Below, in pieces: positions 1-8,763 of a stretch of DNA of 64,000 nt. Below the pieces are notes generated by a model that saw only the letters and a list, made by a program, of their open reading frames with translations, ran no database searches and had not been told where the DNA came from. A program made the position numbers and the translations under genes. The number at the start of each line of letters is the position of its first letter. Position 1 is the stretch's first letter. The stretch covers positions 124,001 through 188,000 of the forward strand of contig QJZR01000002.1 of the NCBI GenBank assembly GCA_003246625.1. The letters are read 5' to 3'. This DNA is from Alphaproteobacteria bacterium. Lineage in GTDB: Bacteria; Pseudomonadota; Alphaproteobacteria; Rhodospirillales; Rhodospirillaceae.

Positions 1-169
1 GGTAGTCGCCATAGGAGAAGCCGCCCGGCACCACGATCAGGTCGAGGTCGGGCAGGTCGGCGTCGCGGTGCCAGATCATGCGCGGCGCGTGCCCGGTGAC
101 GCGCGTAATCGCCACCGCGGCGTCGCGGTCGCAGTTGGAACCCGGGAAAACGATGACGGCGGATTTCAC
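1..169 (-). CDS. purQ: Phosphoribosylformylglycinamidine synthase subunit PurQ, N-terminal part, cut by the window edge
   Basis: PurQ is the glutaminase subunit of the FGAM synthase complex (purine synthesis step 4) and supplies ammonia to PurL. Only the first 56 residues are inside the window. They begin [16 protein letters not shown] and continue to a PGGFSYGDY stretch, both typical of the class I glutamine amidotransferase fold of PurQ. The catalytic Cys, His and Glu lie beyond the edge. The start is a GTG at 169-167. It follows purS after 42 bp on the same strand, matching the purC-purS-purQ order known from alphaproteobacteria. Confidence 0.93.
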   Translation of the reverse strand, partial: MKSAVIVFPGSNCDRDAAVAITRVTGHAPRMIWHRDADLPDLDLIVVPGGFSYGDY

Positions 170-211
170 GGCGGACGGTCCTTGTCGCAGGCCGATCGGC
201 CGAAGGGCGGT

Positions 212-454
212 TCAGCCCTCCAGGTCGATGGCGAAGTTCTCGATGACGGTGTTGGCCAGAAGCTTCTTGCACATCTCCTCGACCTGGACCTTGGCCTTGG
301 CCGGGTCGGTCTCGGCGACGTCGAGTTCGATGTACTTGCCCTGGCGGACCCCGCCGATACCGGCGAAGCCCAGGGATTCCAGGGCGTGATGCACCGCCTT
401 GCCCTGCGGGTCGAGGACGCCCGGCTTCAGCGTGACGTGAACTTTGGCTTTCAT
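212..454 (-). CDS. purS: Phosphoribosylformylglycinamidine synthase subunit PurS
   Basis: PurS is the small structural subunit that bridges PurL and PurQ in the three-part FGAM synthase. The protein has 80 residues, the usual size, beginning MKAKVHVTLKPGVLDPQGKA and ending with the conserved NTVIENFAIDLE region. The ATG at 454 was chosen because a longer upstream reading would run into purC and has no family similarity. It lies 16 bp after purC and is surely cotranscribed with purC and purQ. Confidence 0.95.
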   Translation of the reverse strand: MKAKVHVTLKPGVLDPQGKAVHHALESLGFAGIGGVRQGKYIELDVAETDPAKAKVQVEEMCKKLLANTVIENFAIDLEG

Positions 455-470
455 CTTGGGTCGAGGCTCC

Positions 471-1238
471 CTATTGCACGGTTTCCGGGCCTTGCAGGTC
501 GTAGGGGGCGCTTTCCGGGATGATCCCCAGGCGCCGCGCCACTTCCTGATAGGCGCGTTCGACGTTGCCGAGATCAAGGCGGAAACGGTCCTTGTCCAGG
601 CGCTCGCCGGTGGAGACGTCCCACAGGCGGCAGTTGTCGGGCGAGATCTCGTCGGCGAGGACGATCTGGATGTCGCCGTTGTCATGGTAGAGGCGGCCGA
701 ATTCCAGGCGGAAGTCGATCAGCCGGATGCCGATGCCGAGGAACAGGCCGGACAGGTAGTCGTTGACCCGCAGCGCCATCGCCATCATGTCGTCGATGTC
801 CTGCACCGACGCCCAACCGAAGGCGGTGATGTGTTCCTCGGAAACCAGGGGGCTTTCCAGCTCGTCCTTCTTATAGAAGTACTCGACGATGGAGCGCGGC
901 AGCGGCGTGCCGTCGGCCAGGCCGAAGCGCTGCGCCAGGGTCCCGGCGGCGGCGTTGCGCACCGTCACTTCCAGGGGAATGATCTCGACCTCGCGCACCA
1001 ACTGTTCGCGCATGTTGATGCGGCGGATCAGGTGGGTGGGGATGCCGATTTCCTCCAGCCGCAGCATCAGGTACTCGGAAATCCGGTTGTTGAGCACGCC
1101 CTTGCCGGTGATGGTGCCGCGCTTCTTGGCGTGGAACGCCGTCGCGTCGTCCTTGAAGTACTGCACCAGGGTGCCGGGTTCCGGCCCTTCGAACAGAATC
1201 TTCGCCTTGCCTTCGTAGAGTTTTTTCGGTCGTGCCAT
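471..1238 (-). CDS. purC: Phosphoribosylaminoimidazole-succinocarboxamide synthase (SAICAR synthetase)
   Basis: PurC joins aspartate to CAIR with ATP, giving SAICAR in purine synthesis. The 255-residue protein starts [18 protein letters not shown], the hallmark N-terminus with the KLYEGKAK nucleotide loop. Further motifs are [13 protein letters not shown] and the ligand-binding stretch [23 protein letters not shown] (split here as EFGR and DEISPD). The ATG at 1238 is the only start that fits the family. It is the first gene of a purC-purS-purQ unit; a candidate promoter sits at 1360-1388 and gives a leader of about 115 nt. Confidence 0.97.
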   Translation of the reverse strand: MARPKKLYEGKAKILFEGPEPGTLVQYFKDDATAFHAKKRGTITGKGVLNNRISEYLMLRLEEIGIPTHLIRRINMREQLVREVEIIPLEVTVRNAAAGTLAQRFGLADGTPLPRSIVEYFYKKDELESPLVSEEHITAFGWASVQDIDDMMAMALRVNDYLSGLFLGIGIRLIDFRLEFGRLYHDNGDIQIVLADEISPDNCRLWDVSTGERLDKDRFRLDLGNVERAYQEVARRLGIIPESAPYDLQGPETVQ

Positions 1239-1359
1239 GGTCGCCGCTGTCTGCCTTCGGCCGGGAACGGGCCGCCCGTGACGGGCGTGCCGCCGACCGC
1301 GGCGGGGGAACAATGAAAGAAGAGCGCGCCGGAGGTTCGGAGCGCTCGGGTTCGGCTTT

Positions 1360-1388
1360 CCTATAACAGTGTTGGCGGGCGAGAACAA
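1360..1388 (-). promoter_or_regulatory. Candidate sigma-70 type promoter of purC
   Basis: On the minus strand TTGTTC (1388-1383) is followed after 17 bp by TATAGG (1365-1360). Both boxes are close to the TTGACA/TATAAT consensus and the spacing is optimal. It points at purC. The -35 box lies inside the inverted repeat at 1375-1402. This is inferred from the sequence alone. Confidence 0.45.
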
Positions 1389-1402
1389 CGGTTCTCGCCC
1401 GC
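1375..1402. promoter_or_regulatory. Perfect 12-bp inverted repeat over the purC -35 region
   Basis: GCGGGCGAGAAC (1375-1386), 4-nt spacer AACG, then GTTCTCGCCCGC (1391-1402). It lies between two divergent genes, so there is no gene end for it to terminate, and there is no T tract. The overlap with the candidate -35 box suggests an operator, possibly for purine regulation. The binding protein is unknown. Confidence 0.5.
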
Positions 1403-1536
1403 GCCCTTGCCCGGCAAACCCATGGCCCGGCGCCGCGCCGCGCCCTTCGGCGGCGGTGCCCGCGTCCCCGTGCGGCGGAGTCGCGGACGGATGAAAATTA
1501 ATCATCGTTCGACGCGAAAAAATTTCACCACGGGAC

Positions 1537-1564
1537 TTGTTGTCCCTGCAGGAAGTCATATATC
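1537..1564 (+). promoter_or_regulatory. Candidate promoter of the DUF1476 gene
   Basis: TTGTTG (1537-1542), 16 bp, TATATC (1559-1564), about 35 bp before the ATG at 1599, in a locally AT-rich patch. This is a pattern match only. Confidence 0.35.
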
Positions 1565-1598
1565 TGAAGTGATACGGAACCGAAACTGGGAGGAAATC

Positions 1599-2117
1599 AT
1601 GCTGCACGTCCTTGCCGCCCTGGAACGTGGCCACGAGGCCCGTTTCGCATTGCATCAGGAGCTCGTCTACAAGGTCTTCGGCCGCCGCAACCATCTGTTC
1701 GCGGAATGGGTGGCGGGGCTGATGGGCCATCATGGCGAAGGCATCCCCACCTATGCGAAGGAGATGCACGATCACGTCTTCGGCGATACCGACGCGGTCC
1801 GCCTGTTGGAAAAGGCGCGCGGCGACCTGGCGCGGAAGGGCGTGACCCTGCCCGAAGGACGGCTCGAGGAGAAGCTGTACGAGATCGAGGGGCGCGCTTG
1901 CCGCGTCGTCCTGGACGAGATCGTCGGCAATCCGGTGGTGCCGCACGCCAAGTTGGCGAAGTTCGGGTTCGTCCCGGGGGTCCGGGCGGCGGCCGCTGGC
2001 GGCATCCACGCCATCGAGGCGGCGTTGGCCCGCGCCAAGGCGCCGTTGCCGACCCTGCGGTTCGGCGACCTGTTCCTGTCCCTGGTGGGAACGTTGCCGT
2101 CCGCTCCGGCCGAATGA
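1599..2117 (+). CDS. DUF1476 family protein, divergent and extended (ATP synthase zeta-inhibitor-like)
   Basis: Residues about 9-100 resemble DUF1476, the family of the alphaproteobacterial F1-ATPase inhibitor zeta. Recognisable pieces are [35 protein letters not shown], a YAKE segment and [18 protein letters not shown]. The usual protein has about 105 residues; this one has 172, with roughly 65 extra C-terminal residues rich in Ala, Val and Pro. It also lacks the standard MTTFDDRE-like N-terminus, which carries the inhibitory region in Paracoccus. The ATG at 1599 follows TGGGAGG at good spacing. The position next to purC is common for this family. Whether it still binds F1 is uncertain, and a normal copy may exist elsewhere. 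Confidence 0.7.
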   Translation: MLHVLAALERGHEARFALHQELVYKVFGRRNHLFAEWVAGLMGHHGEGIPTYAKEMHDHVFGDTDAVRLLEKARGDLARKGVTLPEGRLEEKLYEIEGRACRVVLDEIVGNPVVPHAKLAKFGFVPGVRAAAAGGIHAIEAALARAKAPLPTLRFGDLFLSLVGTLPSAPAE

Positions 2118-2145
2118 CCCCGGCTTCCGTTTCGCTCCGTTTCGC

Positions 2146-2170
2146 AAGCCCCGCGGTTTTCGCGGGGCTT
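2146..2170 (+). terminator. Hairpin after the DUF1476 gene
   Basis: AAGCCCCGCG (2146-2155), loop GTTTT, CGCGGGGCTT (2161-2170): a perfect 10-bp stem 28 bp after the stop. No T run follows, so termination efficiency is unclear. Confidence 0.5.
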
Positions 2171-2222
2171 GCCGCGTGTGTGGGGTTGGTTCACACTCGC
2201 TGGGCGAGAAAAGGGGGCGAAA

Positions 2223-3578
2223 ATGGGGGACGCCATGCGCTGGGGACGGGTTTGCCGTGCGGTGACGCTGCTGTTCGGTCTGGCGGCCTGCCAGACGCCG
2301 ATGGACATGCCCGAGGTCGAGCAGCGCGCGCCGATCGAGATTCCCCTGGGCGCGGAGAGCGCGCCGTTTTCGTTCGCCGGGGGGATCAGTAAGATTCCGC
2401 GCGGCACCACCATCGCCGCCTTTCCCGATATCGGCGGCCCGATGTCCCTGACCTGCGGCGTCGGCAGCCACATCTCGGTGGAGTGGGGCGGCCGCCTGGC
2501 CGCCGCCTGGACCAGCGAAATCGGCGAGACCTTTCACGACGTGATGAAGGGCGTCGGCTACAACGTCCTCGGCAATCCCTCGGACCTGTTCGACCGCGGC
2601 AAGGACCGCGCCCGCGCCCATTACCGGGTGGGGGCGCGTCTGGTCGACATCCGCGGCAACTTCTGCGACGAGTTCACCTTCTGGCTGGGCATGCCGACCA
2701 ATCGGGTGATGGGCGAGATGTACGTCAAGGTGGAGTGGGAGGTCTATTCCGAGGCCGAGCGCCGGGTCGTCGCCAAGTTCGTTTCCGAGGGACGCGGCGC
2801 GCAGAAATCTCCCGCCGGCGACGGTTTGGCGGTGACCCTGAACCTGGCGTTCTCGATGGCCACGGCGAACCTTGCGGCGGACCCGGGCTTCCGCGACCTG
2901 ATGGCGGAAAAGGCGTCGGCAACCTCGCCCAAGGGCGACGCCGACCGACCGCTGAAACTGCTGGGGGAACGGCCGTCGCGCGGCCCGATCGCCGACCGCA
3001 TCGACACCATTCTCGACGGCGTGGTGACCATCGTCTTCGGCAACGGCCATGGCAGCGGCTTCTTCATCAGCCGCGACGGCTATGGCCTGACCAACGCCCA
3101 CGTCGTCGGCGAGGCGGACCAGGTGACCCTGCGCCTGCGTTCCGGCGTCGAGGTGCGGGCCGACGTGCTGCGGGTGAAGAAACACCGCGACGTCGCCTTG
3201 TTCAAGGCGCCGGTGCAGGTGCTGCACCCCTTGCCGCTGGCGCCGCAGGTCAAGCTGGCGCGTCTGGACGACGTCTATGCGGCGGGCACGCCGCTGGAGC
3301 TGGAATTGCAGTCGACGGTGACCAAGGGGGTGGTCGGCGCCTTCCGTCTGTCGCAGGAGGGACCCGGCAGGCCGGTTTCCTATATCCAGGCGGACACGCC
3401 GATTTCGCCCGGCAACAGCGGCGGGCCGTTGCTCGACAAGCGGGGCAACGTCGTCGGCATCTCGGTGGCAGTGATGCAGTACGGCGGCTCGCCGGTCGGG
3501 CTCAACCTGTTCATCCCGATCGGCGCGGCGCTGGACGCGCTCAACCTCGACGTCCGGCCCCCGGCGCGCGGCGACTGA
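2223..3578 (+). CDS. Trypsin-like serine protease (S1C type), predicted lipoprotein
   Basis: A 451-residue predicted lipoprotein. The signal peptide ends in the lipobox L20-A21-A22-C23, so it should be anchored in a membrane facing the periplasm. Residues about 30-250 form a domain I do not recognise. The C-terminal part is a trypsin-like peptidase with a full triad: His293 in TNAHVV, Asp323 in HRDVAL and Ser399 in PGNSGGP. No PDZ domain follows, unlike DegP. The ATG at 2223 has AAAAGGGGG just upstream; ATG 2235 is the alternative. It lies between purine genes without an obvious link to them. Substrate unknown. Confidence 0.85.
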   Translation: MGDAMRWGRVCRAVTLLFGLAACQTPMDMPEVEQRAPIEIPLGAESAPFSFAGGISKIPRGTTIAAFPDIGGPMSLTCGVGSHISVEWGGRLAAAWTSEIGETFHDVMKGVGYNVLGNPSDLFDRGKDRARAHYRVGARLVDIRGNFCDEFTFWLGMPTNRVMGEMYVKVEWEVYSEAERRVVAKFVSEGRGAQKSPAGDGLAVTLNLAFSMATANLAADPGFRDLMAEKASATSPKGDADRPLKLLGERPSRGPIADRIDTILDGVVTIVFGNGHGSGFFISRDGYGLTNAHVVGEADQVTLRLRSGVEVRADVLRVKKHRDVALFKAPVQVLHPLPLAPQVKLARLDDVYAAGTPLELELQSTVTKGVVGAFRLSQEGPGRPVSYIQADTPISPGNSGGPLLDKRGNVVGISVAVMQYGGSPVGLNLFIPIGAALDALNLDVRPPARGD

Positions 3579-3585
3579 CCCGGCG

Positions 3586-4896
3586 TCAGGCGCCGAACAC
3601 CCGCGCGAAGATCGTCTCGACGTGCTTGGTGTGGTAGCCCATGTCGAAAATCCCCTCCAGGGTCTTTTCGTCGAGGCGCGCCGCCACGTCGGCGTCGGCC
3701 TTGAGGAAGTCGAGGAAGCGGCCTTCCCCCGCCCACACCCGCATCGCGTTGCGTTGCACGATGCGATAGCTGTCCTCGCGGCTGACCCCGGCCTGCGTCA
3801 GCGCCAGCAGCACTCGCTGCGAGAAGATCAGGCCGCCCAACTGGTTGAGGTTCTTTTCCACCGCCTCGGGATAGATCACCAGCTTGTCGATCACGCCGGT
3901 CAGGCGGGCGAGGGCGAAATCGAGAGTGATGGTGGCGTCGGGGCCGATCATCCGCTCCACCGAGGAGTGGGAGATGTCGCGCTCGTGCCACAGGGCGACG
4001 TTCTCCATCGCGGGCAGGGCGAAGCTGCGCACCATCCGCGCCAGACCGCACAGGTTCTCGGTGAGGACCGGGTTGCGCTTGTGCGGCATCGCCGAGGAAC
4101 CCTTCTGCCCGGGCGAGAAGTATTCCTCGGCCTCGCGCACCTCGGTGCGTTGCAGGTGGCGGATTTCCGTGGCTACCCGTTCCACCGAGCTGGCGACGAC
4201 GCCCAGGGTGGCGAAGAACATCGCATGGCGGTCGCGCGGGATCACCTGGGTCGACAGCGGCTCGACGGCGAGGTTAAGGGCCTTCGCCACGTGCGCTTCC
4301 ACCGCCGGGTCGATGTTGGCGAAGGTGCCCACCGCGCCCGAGATCGCGCAGGTGGCGACGTCGGCGCGCGCCGCCAGCAGCCGTGCCTTGGCGCGCTGGA
4401 ACTCGGCGGCGAAACCCGCGAACTTCAGGCCGATGGTCACCGGCTCGGCGTGGATGCCGTGGCTGCGGCCCATGCAGACCATGTCCCGGGTTTCCAGGGC
4501 GCGGCGCTTGAGGGCGGCCAGCAGCTTGTCGATGTCTTCGAGCAGGATGTCGGCGGCCTGGGTCAATTGCACCGCGAGGCAGGTGTCGAGAACGTCCGAC
4601 GAGGTCATCCCCTGGTGGACGAAGCGCGAATCCGCGCCGATGTGCTCGGACAGTTCGGTGAGGAAGGCGATGACGTCGTGCTTGACCTCGGCCTCGATCG
4701 CGTCGATGCGGGCGACGCGTTCGGCGGTGTAGGGCAGGTTGCCCTTTTCCCACACGGTTTGCGCCGCCGATTTCGGGATCACCCCCAGTTCGGCCTGCGC
4801 GTCGCATGCGTGCGCCTCGATCAGGTACCAGATGTGGAAACGGTTCTCCGGCGTCCAGATGGCGGTCATGGCGGGGCGGGAATAGCGCGGGATCAC
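3586..4896 (-). CDS. purB: Adenylosuccinate lyase
   Basis: PurB cleaves SAICAR to AICAR and adenylosuccinate to AMP, each time releasing fumarate. The 436-residue protein has the fumarase/aspartase signature [11 protein letters not shown] ending near residue 276, with TSSDVLDT and [10 protein letters not shown] as further active-site segments. The start is a GTG at 4896 with a strong AAGGAAGGAG ahead of it. It converges on the protease gene with only 7 bp between the stops. It is transcribed away from the divergent formyltransferase-like gene. Confidence 0.97.
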   Translation of the reverse strand: MIPRYSRPAMTAIWTPENRFHIWYLIEAHACDAQAELGVIPKSAAQTVWEKGNLPYTAERVARIDAIEAEVKHDVIAFLTELSEHIGADSRFVHQGMTSSDVLDTCLAVQLTQAADILLEDIDKLLAALKRRALETRDMVCMGRSHGIHAEPVTIGLKFAGFAAEFQRAKARLLAARADVATCAISGAVGTFANIDPAVEAHVAKALNLAVEPLSTQVIPRDRHAMFFATLGVVASSVERVATEIRHLQRTEVREAEEYFSPGQKGSSAMPHKRNPVLTENLCGLARMVRSFALPAMENVALWHERDISHSSVERMIGPDATITLDFALARLTGVIDKLVIYPEAVEKNLNQLGGLIFSQRVLLALTQAGVSREDSYRIVQRNAMRVWAGEGRFLDFLKADADVAARLDEKTLEGIFDMGYHTKHVETIFARVFGA

Positions 4897-4993
4897 GGGC
4901 GGTCTCCTTCCTTGCGTCGTCGCGCCGCAAAATCCGGCGAAGCGTCCGGCCTGTCAAGGGCGAAGCTGGCGCGGGCGCGGCGGTCGGATTATC

Positions 4994-5764
4994 ATGGCCG
5001 CCATGACCGATCCGCGCGACACCTTTCTTTCCGAAATCGTTCTGCTGACCGACCCGGCCTTGGCGCCGATTCTGGCGCAGGCGTTGTTGATCGCTCATCC
5101 CCAGGCGTCGCCGCGCGCCTTCATGCGGGCGCAGCCGATCCTGACCGTGACCCCGGTGGTCGGCGCGGTGGGGCTGGCGGCGCGTTGCGACAAGCCGCTG
5201 TCCGGGGCGCGGCTGCTGATCTGCGGCAGCGAGACGATCGTCTCGCCCGAGATCCTCGATGCCTTTCCCGGCCCGTCCTATAACATCCATCCCGGCCCGC
5301 CGGAGTATCCGGGGCGCTATCCCTCGGTCTTCGCCCTCTACGACGGCGCGGCGGAGTTCGGCACCACGGTGCACGAGGTCACCGCGCGGGTGGACGCCGG
5401 GCCGATCGTCGCGGTGGACCGCTTCCCGATTCCGGCGACGGCCGACCGCGCCGCGCTGGAGAAACTCAGCTTCGCCTCGGTGCTGCGCCTGATCGCCGAC
5501 CTTTGTCCCCGCCTGGTCGCTCCCGCGCCGATGCCCCGCGCCGACGCCGCGTGGAGCGGACGGCCGCGCCGCCAGGCGGAGTTCGACGCCCTGTGCCGGT
5601 TGCCCGACGACATCGGCGAGGCCGAATTCGCCCGCCGTTACCGCGCCGTCGGCGAGGGGCCGGACCACGCCCTGGAATTCACCCGCTTCGGGCATCGTTT
5701 CCGCCTGGACAACCGGCGCTGCGGCCCGGTCACCGTCGGGGGGTGCCCGCGCCCGGCCTCTTGA
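4994..5764 (+). CDS. Formyltransferase-domain protein, function unknown
   Basis: 256 residues with the core of the formyl_trans_N fold used by methionyl-tRNA and GAR formyltransferases. The catalytic Asn-His-Asp set is present: Asn97 and His99 in YNIHPG, and Asp134 in VDAGPIV. The C-terminal OB domain of methionyl-tRNA formyltransferase is missing and the N-terminal folate region is poorly conserved, so it is not Fmt itself. Start uncertain: ATG 4994 or ATG 5003, neither with a clear ribosome binding site. It stands alone, divergent from purB. A formyl transfer reaction on an unknown small substrate is likely. Confidence 0.72.
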   Translation: MAAMTDPRDTFLSEIVLLTDPALAPILAQALLIAHPQASPRAFMRAQPILTVTPVVGAVGLAARCDKPLSGARLLICGSETIVSPEILDAFPGPSYNIHPGPPEYPGRYPSVFALYDGAAEFGTTVHEVTARVDAGPIVAVDRFPIPATADRAALEKLSFASVLRLIADLCPRLVAPAPMPRADAAWSGRPRRQAEFDALCRLPDDIGEAEFARRYRAVGEGPDHALEFTRFGHRFRLDNRRCGPVTVGGCPRPAS

Positions 5765-5840
5765 CGCGGCGGCGGGGCGGACGCACAAAGGGACCCACGC
5801 CGAGGCGTGGCGTTTCTTGGGGGCGGAGAAAGGGGAAGGC

Positions 5841-7301
5841 TTGGCCAAACCTCAGGACGAAGGCGGCACCGGACAAGCCATCGGCAGTCTTCTGATCGTG
5901 CTCGGCATCACCATGTGGGTGCCGGCGGTCGCCGATCTTGCCTATGAGCAGACCGAGTGGAAGGCCTTCGCGCTTTCCTCCGCCTTCACCATTTTCTTCG
6001 GCGTGTTGCTGCTGGCCGCGACCCGCGACACCAGTTTCGGCACCACCTCGCTGCGCCGCGCCTATTTCATCACCGTCGGCGCCTGGGTGATGCTTTCCCT
6101 GTTCGGCGCGCTGCCCTTCTGGATGGCTGGAACCTCGTACTGCGACGCGGTGTTCGAAACCGTGTCCGGCTTTACCACCACCGGCTCCACCGTGCTGGCA
6201 GGACTGGACGAGATGCCCGCCGGCATTCTGCTGTGGCGCGGCCTGCTGCAATGGATGGGCGGCGTCGGCATCATCGTCATGGCGATCGCCATCCTGCCGA
6301 TGTTCCGCGTCGGCGGCATGCAGATGTTCAAGCTGGAGAGTTCGGAAAAGACCAACGACAAGGCGTCGCCCCGCATGCGCACCATGGCGATCCGCATTTT
6401 CTGGGTCTACAACGCGCTGTGCCTGATCTGCGCGGCGGTCTATTGGGCGCTGGGGATGACCCCCTTCGAGGCGGCGATCCACGCCATGACCACCCTGTCC
6501 ACCGGCGGCTATTCCACCTCGGACGCCTCGTTCTCGCACTTCGACAGCCTGCCCATGGAATGGGCGGGTACCGTGTTCATGCTGGCGGGCGGCACCCCCT
6601 ATGTCCTGTTCGTCATGGCGCTGACCGGACGCGGCGCGATGGTTCTGGTGCGCGACGGACAGGTGAAGCGGATGTTCGCCACCGCCCTGATCTCGTCGGT
6701 CATGCTGACCGCCTGGCTGATCCTGGCCAACGATTTCGACCCGTGGACGGCGTTCACCCGCGCCACCTTCAACCTGGTCTCGGTGATGACCACCACCGGC
6801 TATGCCTCCACCGACTACAGCCTGTGGGGGCCGCCCGCGGTGGCGGTGTTCTTCTTCATGACCTTCGTCGGCGGCTGCGCCGGGTCGACGGCGGGCGGGT
6901 TGAAGATGTTCCGCTTCGAGATCCTGTGGCAGGACATCCGCAAGGAATGCCGCCGCCTGTTGTTCCCGCACGGCGTCTTCCCCGACATGATGGCGGGGCG
7001 TCCGGCCAGCGGCGACCTGGTGCGCGACGTGCAGGTGTTCGTGCTGTGCTATGCCGCCTCGTTCGCCGGGCTGGTGCTGGTGCTGGCCTATTATGGCCTG
7101 GATTTCATCACCGCCTTGTCCGGCGCCGCCACCGCCCTGGCCAACGTCGGCCCCGGCCTGGGGCAGGTGATCGGCCCCGCGGGCAACTTCTCGACCCTGC
7201 CCGACGGCGCGAAGTGGGCGCTGGACGTCGGCATGATCCTGGGGCGGCTGGAATTCGAGACGGTGTTCGTGATGATGACCGCGCACTTCTGGCGCGACTG
7301 A
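5841..7301 (+). CDS. trkH: Trk-type potassium uptake protein TrkH
   Basis: Integral membrane subunit of a Trk/Ktr potassium transporter. The 486-residue protein is hydrophobic throughout and carries the four selectivity-filter loops of the family: SGFTTTGSTV, TLSTGGYST, MTTTGYAST and ALANVGPGLG, plus GCAGSTAGGLK. The TTG at 5841 follows AAAGGGG at 6 nt; another TTG at 5817 is in frame but has no ribosome binding site. The regulatory partner TrkA is not in the window. The gene starts about 75 bp after the formyltransferase-like gene. Confidence 0.93.
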   Translation: MAKPQDEGGTGQAIGSLLIVLGITMWVPAVADLAYEQTEWKAFALSSAFTIFFGVLLLAATRDTSFGTTSLRRAYFITVGAWVMLSLFGALPFWMAGTSYCDAVFETVSGFTTTGSTVLAGLDEMPAGILLWRGLLQWMGGVGIIVMAIAILPMFRVGGMQMFKLESSEKTNDKASPRMRTMAIRIFWVYNALCLICAAVYWALGMTPFEAAIHAMTTLSTGGYSTSDASFSHFDSLPMEWAGTVFMLAGGTPYVLFVMALTGRGAMVLVRDGQVKRMFATALISSVMLTAWLILANDFDPWTAFTRATFNLVSVMTTTGYASTDYSLWGPPAVAVFFFMTFVGGCAGSTAGGLKMFRFEILWQDIRKECRRLLFPHGVFPDMMAGRPASGDLVRDVQVFVLCYAASFAGLVLVLAYYGLDFITALSGAATALANVGPGLGQVIGPAGNFSTLPDGAKWALDVGMILGRLEFETVFVMMTAHFWRD

Positions 7302-7352
7302 AAAAGTCCCCTACATTGGGGGAAAGGCCCTTTGTCCGTTCGGAGTGTCCCG

Positions 7353-7997
7353 ATGAAAGCGATGATCGTACCGGTAACCGCCTTCGGCCAGAATTGCAGC
7401 ATCCTCTGGTGCGAGGAAACCATGGAAGGCGCGGTGGTCGATCCCGGCGGCGACCTGCCCGAGATTCTGGCGGCGGCGAAGCGCAAGGGGATCTCCATCG
7501 TCAAGATCCTTTTGACCCACGGCCACGTCGACCACGCGGCGGGGACCGCCGCCCTCAAGGCCGAGCTGAAGGTGCCGGTGGAAGGCCCGCACCGCGACGA
7601 CGCCTTCCTGCTGGAGCAGTTGCCGGAAAGCGCGCAGGGCTATGGCTTTCCGCCGTGCGAGAGCTTCACCCCCGACCGCTGGTTGGCGGAGGGCGACACC
7701 GTCAGCTTCGGCAAGGTGACGCTTTCGGTGCTGCATTGCCCGGGGCACACCCCCGGCCACGTGGTCTTCTTCAACGCCGACGAACAGGTGGCGGTGGTCG
7801 GCGACGTGTTGTTCCAGGGGTCGATCGGCCGCACCGATTTCCCGCGCGGCAACGCCAAGGACCTGATCGCCTCGATCCGCGGCAAGCTGTGGCCGCTGGG
7901 CGACGAGGTGGTGTTCATCCCCGGGCACGGCCCGCTGTCGTCGTTCGGCGACGAGCGCAAGTCCAACCCCTACGTCGGGGATTCCCTGTTCCGCTGA
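7353..7997 (+). CDS. Metallo-beta-lactamase fold hydrolase, glyoxalase II-like (YcbL type)
   Basis: A 214-residue metal-dependent hydrolase. The binuclear metal site is complete: T55-H-G-H-V-D-H61, His136 in GHTPGH, Asp151 in VVGDVLF and His192 in IPGHGP. The absence of the long glyoxalase II C-terminal helical domain makes it a YcbL-like short form, which acts on S-lactoylglutathione or another thioester. The ATG at 7353 follows CGGAGTG. It ends three bases before the palindrome shared with radC. Confidence 0.85.
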   Translation: MKAMIVPVTAFGQNCSILWCEETMEGAVVDPGGDLPEILAAAKRKGISIVKILLTHGHVDHAAGTAALKAELKVPVEGPHRDDAFLLEQLPESAQGYGFPPCESFTPDRWLAEGDTVSFGKVTLSVLHCPGHTPGHVVFFNADEQVAVVGDVLFQGSIGRTDFPRGNAKDLIASIRGKLWPLGDEVVFIPGHGPLSSFGDERKSNPYVGDSLFR

Positions 7998-8000
7998 GGG

Positions 8001-8034
8001 CTACATCAGCTTCCGCTGGCGGAAGCTGATGTAG
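8001..8034. terminator. Perfect 15-bp palindrome inside the radC end, probable shared terminator hairpin
   Basis: CTACATCAGCTTCCG (8001-8015), loop CTGG, CGGAAGCTGATGTAG (8020-8034). The stem starts exactly at the radC stop codon and encodes the last RadC residues ISFRQRKLM. It lies 3 bp after the stop of the convergent hydrolase gene. No T run follows on either strand. Confidence 0.55.
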
Positions 8035-8750
8035 TGTCCGGGCGAGACGATCACGTGGTCGTGCAGGACGATGTCGACGGTGGCCAGGCCCTGCTTGATC
8101 TGCCGCGTGGTGTCGATGTCGGCCTGCGACGGCGTGGGGTCGCCCGAGGGGTGGTTGTGCACCATGATCACCGCGTGCGCCTTCAGTTCCAGGGCGCGTT
8201 TCACCACCTCGCGCGGGTAGACCGGGGTGTGGTTGATGGTGCCGCGCTGCATCGCCTCGTCGGCGATCAGGCGTTTCTTGGTGTCGAGGAAGATCAGGCG
8301 GAATTCCTCGACCTCCGCCCGAGACTGCGCCGCCAGGCAATAGTCCATCAGGTCGTCCCAGGCGGCGAGCAGGGGGCGTTCCACCACCCGCCCCTTGAGC
8401 ATGCGCACCGCCGCCCCCTCGACCAGCTTCAGGGCCGCCACCGTCGCGTCCTTGACGCCGGGAACCGCCATCAGGTCCTCGGGCGGCGCGGCGATCACCG
8501 AGGCGAAATCGCCGAAGCGGACCAGCAGGTCCTTGGCCAGGGGCTTGACGTCGCGGCGCGGGATGGCCAGCGCCAGCAGCATTTCCAGAAGTTCGTAATC
8601 GGCGAAGGCGGCGGTGCCGTGGCCGAGCAGGCGTTGCCGCAGCCGCTGGCGGTGGCCGTGATAGTGCGGCGCCTCCGCCGTTTCCGTCGCCTCGGGCGAG
8701 GGCAGCGCGTCGGCCAGACCGGGGATGGCGGGTTCGTCGTCGCCGCCCAT
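8001..8750 (-). CDS. radC: RadC family protein (JAB/MPN domain)
   Basis: 249 residues with a helix-hairpin-helix-like N-terminal half and a C-terminal JAMM domain. The metal motif is complete: H198-N-H200-P-S-G-D-P, ending in Asp211. Despite the name, a DNA repair role is not supported for the family and the function is unsettled. The ATG at 8750 is preferred because GACGAGG lies 6 nt upstream; ATG 8777 would overlap map by 14 bp and lacks a ribosome binding site. It probably shares a transcript with map. Confidence 0.9.
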   Translation of the reverse strand: MGGDDEPAIPGLADALPSPEATETAEAPHYHGHRQRLRQRLLGHGTAAFADYELLEMLLALAIPRRDVKPLAKDLLVRFGDFASVIAAPPEDLMAVPGVKDATVAALKLVEGAAVRMLKGRVVERPLLAAWDDLMDYCLAAQSRAEVEEFRLIFLDTKKRLIADEAMQRGTINHTPVYPREVVKRALELKAHAVIMVHNHPSGDPTPSQADIDTTRQIKQGLATVDIVLHDHVIVSPGHYISFRQRKLM

Positions 8751-8763
8751 CGTTCGCCTCGTC

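Larger units (their letters stand above)
1239..1598. other. Divergent intergenic region between purC and the DUF1476 gene
   Basis: 360 bp without a convincing gene. It holds a candidate purC promoter on the minus strand (1360-1388), a perfect 12-bp inverted repeat (1375-1402) that overlaps its -35 box, and a candidate promoter for the DUF1476 gene on the plus strand (1537-1564). A weak GAGCGC/GCGCTC inverted pair lies near 1322-1348. The open reading frames here continue from neighbouring frames and have no ribosome binding site. Confidence 0.6.

Noticed and set aside
471-3227. A 918-codon open frame on the minus strand
   Set aside because: Only the last 255 codons are PurC. The rest is antisense to the DUF1476 and protease genes and has the biased composition of a shadow frame in high-GC DNA.
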